Positions 6,710-7,646 of a stretch of DNA of 7,646 nucleotides are shown here, one piece after another (positions within the stretch are counted from its first letter, which is position 1; every line of letters begins with the position of its first letter). Made by a program: the position numbers and the translations under genes. Location of the stretch: assembly GCA_012032075.1 (NCBI GenBank), contig JAAURU010000170.1, positions 1 through 7,646 of the forward strand. The letters are read 5' to 3'. This DNA comes from Flavobacterium sp. (lineage in GTDB: Bacteria; Bacteroidota; Bacteroidia; Flavobacteriales; Flavobacteriaceae). The notes beneath the pieces were generated by a model that did no database searches, had not been told where the DNA came from, and was given only the letters and a program-made list of their open reading frames with translations.

Positions 6710-7646
6710 TTAATGTGTATAAACTTTACTCTTTAAATCTAAAAATTTTTCAACAAATAAATTAACTCCCTCTTCTATTGAGGTTTGTGGTTTAAAATTA
6801 ATATAATCAAATAAAGATTTTACATCAGCATAAGTTGTTATTAAATCCCCTGCTTGAATAGGTTTATAATTTATTATTGCTTTTTATTTAGCTTTTTTTC
6901 AATAGCTAAAATAAAGCATTTTAAAGAAATTGGGGTATTATTTCCAATATTAAATAATTGATAAGGGGCAGAGCTTTTTGATGGAATAGGCTGTAGTGGA
7001 TTAAATACTCCCGTGTGCGTTATAGGGTATAAAGGTAATAATAACTTTAAACTCTGTACAATATCTCCCACATATGTAAAATCTCTTAACATATCACCAA
7101 AATTATACACATCTATAGGTTCTTCATTATAAATGGAATTTGTAAATAAGCTAAGTGCCATATCAGGTCTTCCCCAAGGTCCATAAACTGTAAAAAATCT
7201 TAATCCAGTAGTAGGTATTTTATATAAATGCGAATATGTATGAGCCATTAATTCATTTGCTTTTTTAGAGGAAGCATATATAGAAATAGGATGATCTGTA
7301 TTATGATCTATATGAAAAGGGGTTTGCTCGTTTAATCCATAAACAGAACTCGAAGACGCATATAGTAGGTGTTCCACAGGAAATAATTTACATGATTCTA
7401 ATACATTTAAAAAACCTGTAATATTGTTATCTATGTATGTTTGAGGATTCTTAATTGAAAAACGAACACCTGCTTGTGCTGCTAAATTAACAACAAAATT
7501 TGGTCTATACTTCTTAAAAATAAAAATTAAAGTCTTACTATTTTGATGTCCGATTTAATAAAGATAATTTCACCTTCAATTGGAGTTTCATTTTCTATTT
7601 TTGAAACATCTATTCCTAAATCTTCCAAACAACTTAATTTTAAATA
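6710..7646 (-). CDS. NAD-dependent sugar epimerase, UDP-glucuronate 4-epimerase-like; N-terminus beyond window, two frameshifts
   Basis: Extended short-chain dehydrogenase/reductase that probably interconverts UDP-glucuronate and UDP-galacturonate for capsule, O-antigen or exopolysaccharide. About 312 residues are present; an estimated 30-40 N-terminal residues with the GxxGxxG NAD-binding loop lie past the right edge. Visible motifs are FVVNLAAQAGVRFSI, HLLYASSSSVYG, the catalytic YASSK (Y-x3-K), TTGLRFFTVYGPWGRPDMA, RDFTYVGDIV and YQLFNIGNN, then QAGDLITTYADV near the C-terminus, ending KSKVYTH. The frame breaks at A4 7544-7541 (one A missing, before the LIFIFKKYRPNF part) and at A5 6885-6881 (one A missing; otherwise a premature stop at 6874). 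GTG at 7377 is an internal Val codon, not the start. The stop is 86 bases upstream of accA with no clear terminator between, so some read-through is possible. Exact substrate is inferred from family resemblance. Confidence 0.9.

Overview
The window is AT-rich and carries Bacteroidetes hallmarks: a type IX secretion (T9SS) C-terminal sorting domain, SprB repeats, a TAnnTTTG-type -7 promoter box and no Shine-Dalgarno sequences. It most likely comes from a member of the Flavobacteriaceae. Two genes on the + strand (1-2753) converge on three genes on the - strand (2935-7646). A long inverted-repeat element that could terminate both sides lies between them.

Left half. A cell-surface protein with a signal peptide, an Ig-like region, three SprB repeats and a T9SS sorting domain (start to 2157) is followed by a strong hairpin terminator. 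Next is a small twin-arginine-signal protein with a probable transthyretin/carboxypeptidase-regulatory-like fold (2247-2753). The 2754-2934 gap holds a ~145-bp element with imperfect 19-bp terminal inverted repeats and an inner palindrome.

Right half, all on the - strand. In transcription order these are a UDP-glucuronate-4-epimerase-like sugar epimerase (cut by the right edge), accA (acetyl-CoA carboxylase carboxyltransferase alpha) and dnaB (replicative helicase). DnaB is interrupted exactly in its Walker A loop (GMGK|T) by a 343-residue intein with a two-motif LAGLIDADG homing endonuclease. This intein is the most interesting object in the window.

Sequence quality. Four of the five genes contain one-base frame breaks, at least seven in total. 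Six lie in short A/T homopolymers. Correcting them gives a 317-residue AccA, a 517-residue spliced DnaB with a complete 343-residue intein, and an epimerase reading continuously to the window edge. Because dnaB and accA are normally essential, I read these as sequencing or assembly indels rather than pseudogenes. Coordinates below therefore give the reconstructed gene spans.

Functionally the window is a core-genome segment (replication, fatty-acid synthesis, surface sugar precursors) beside secreted proteins. No CRISPR array, tRNA, rRNA or complete insertion sequence was seen.
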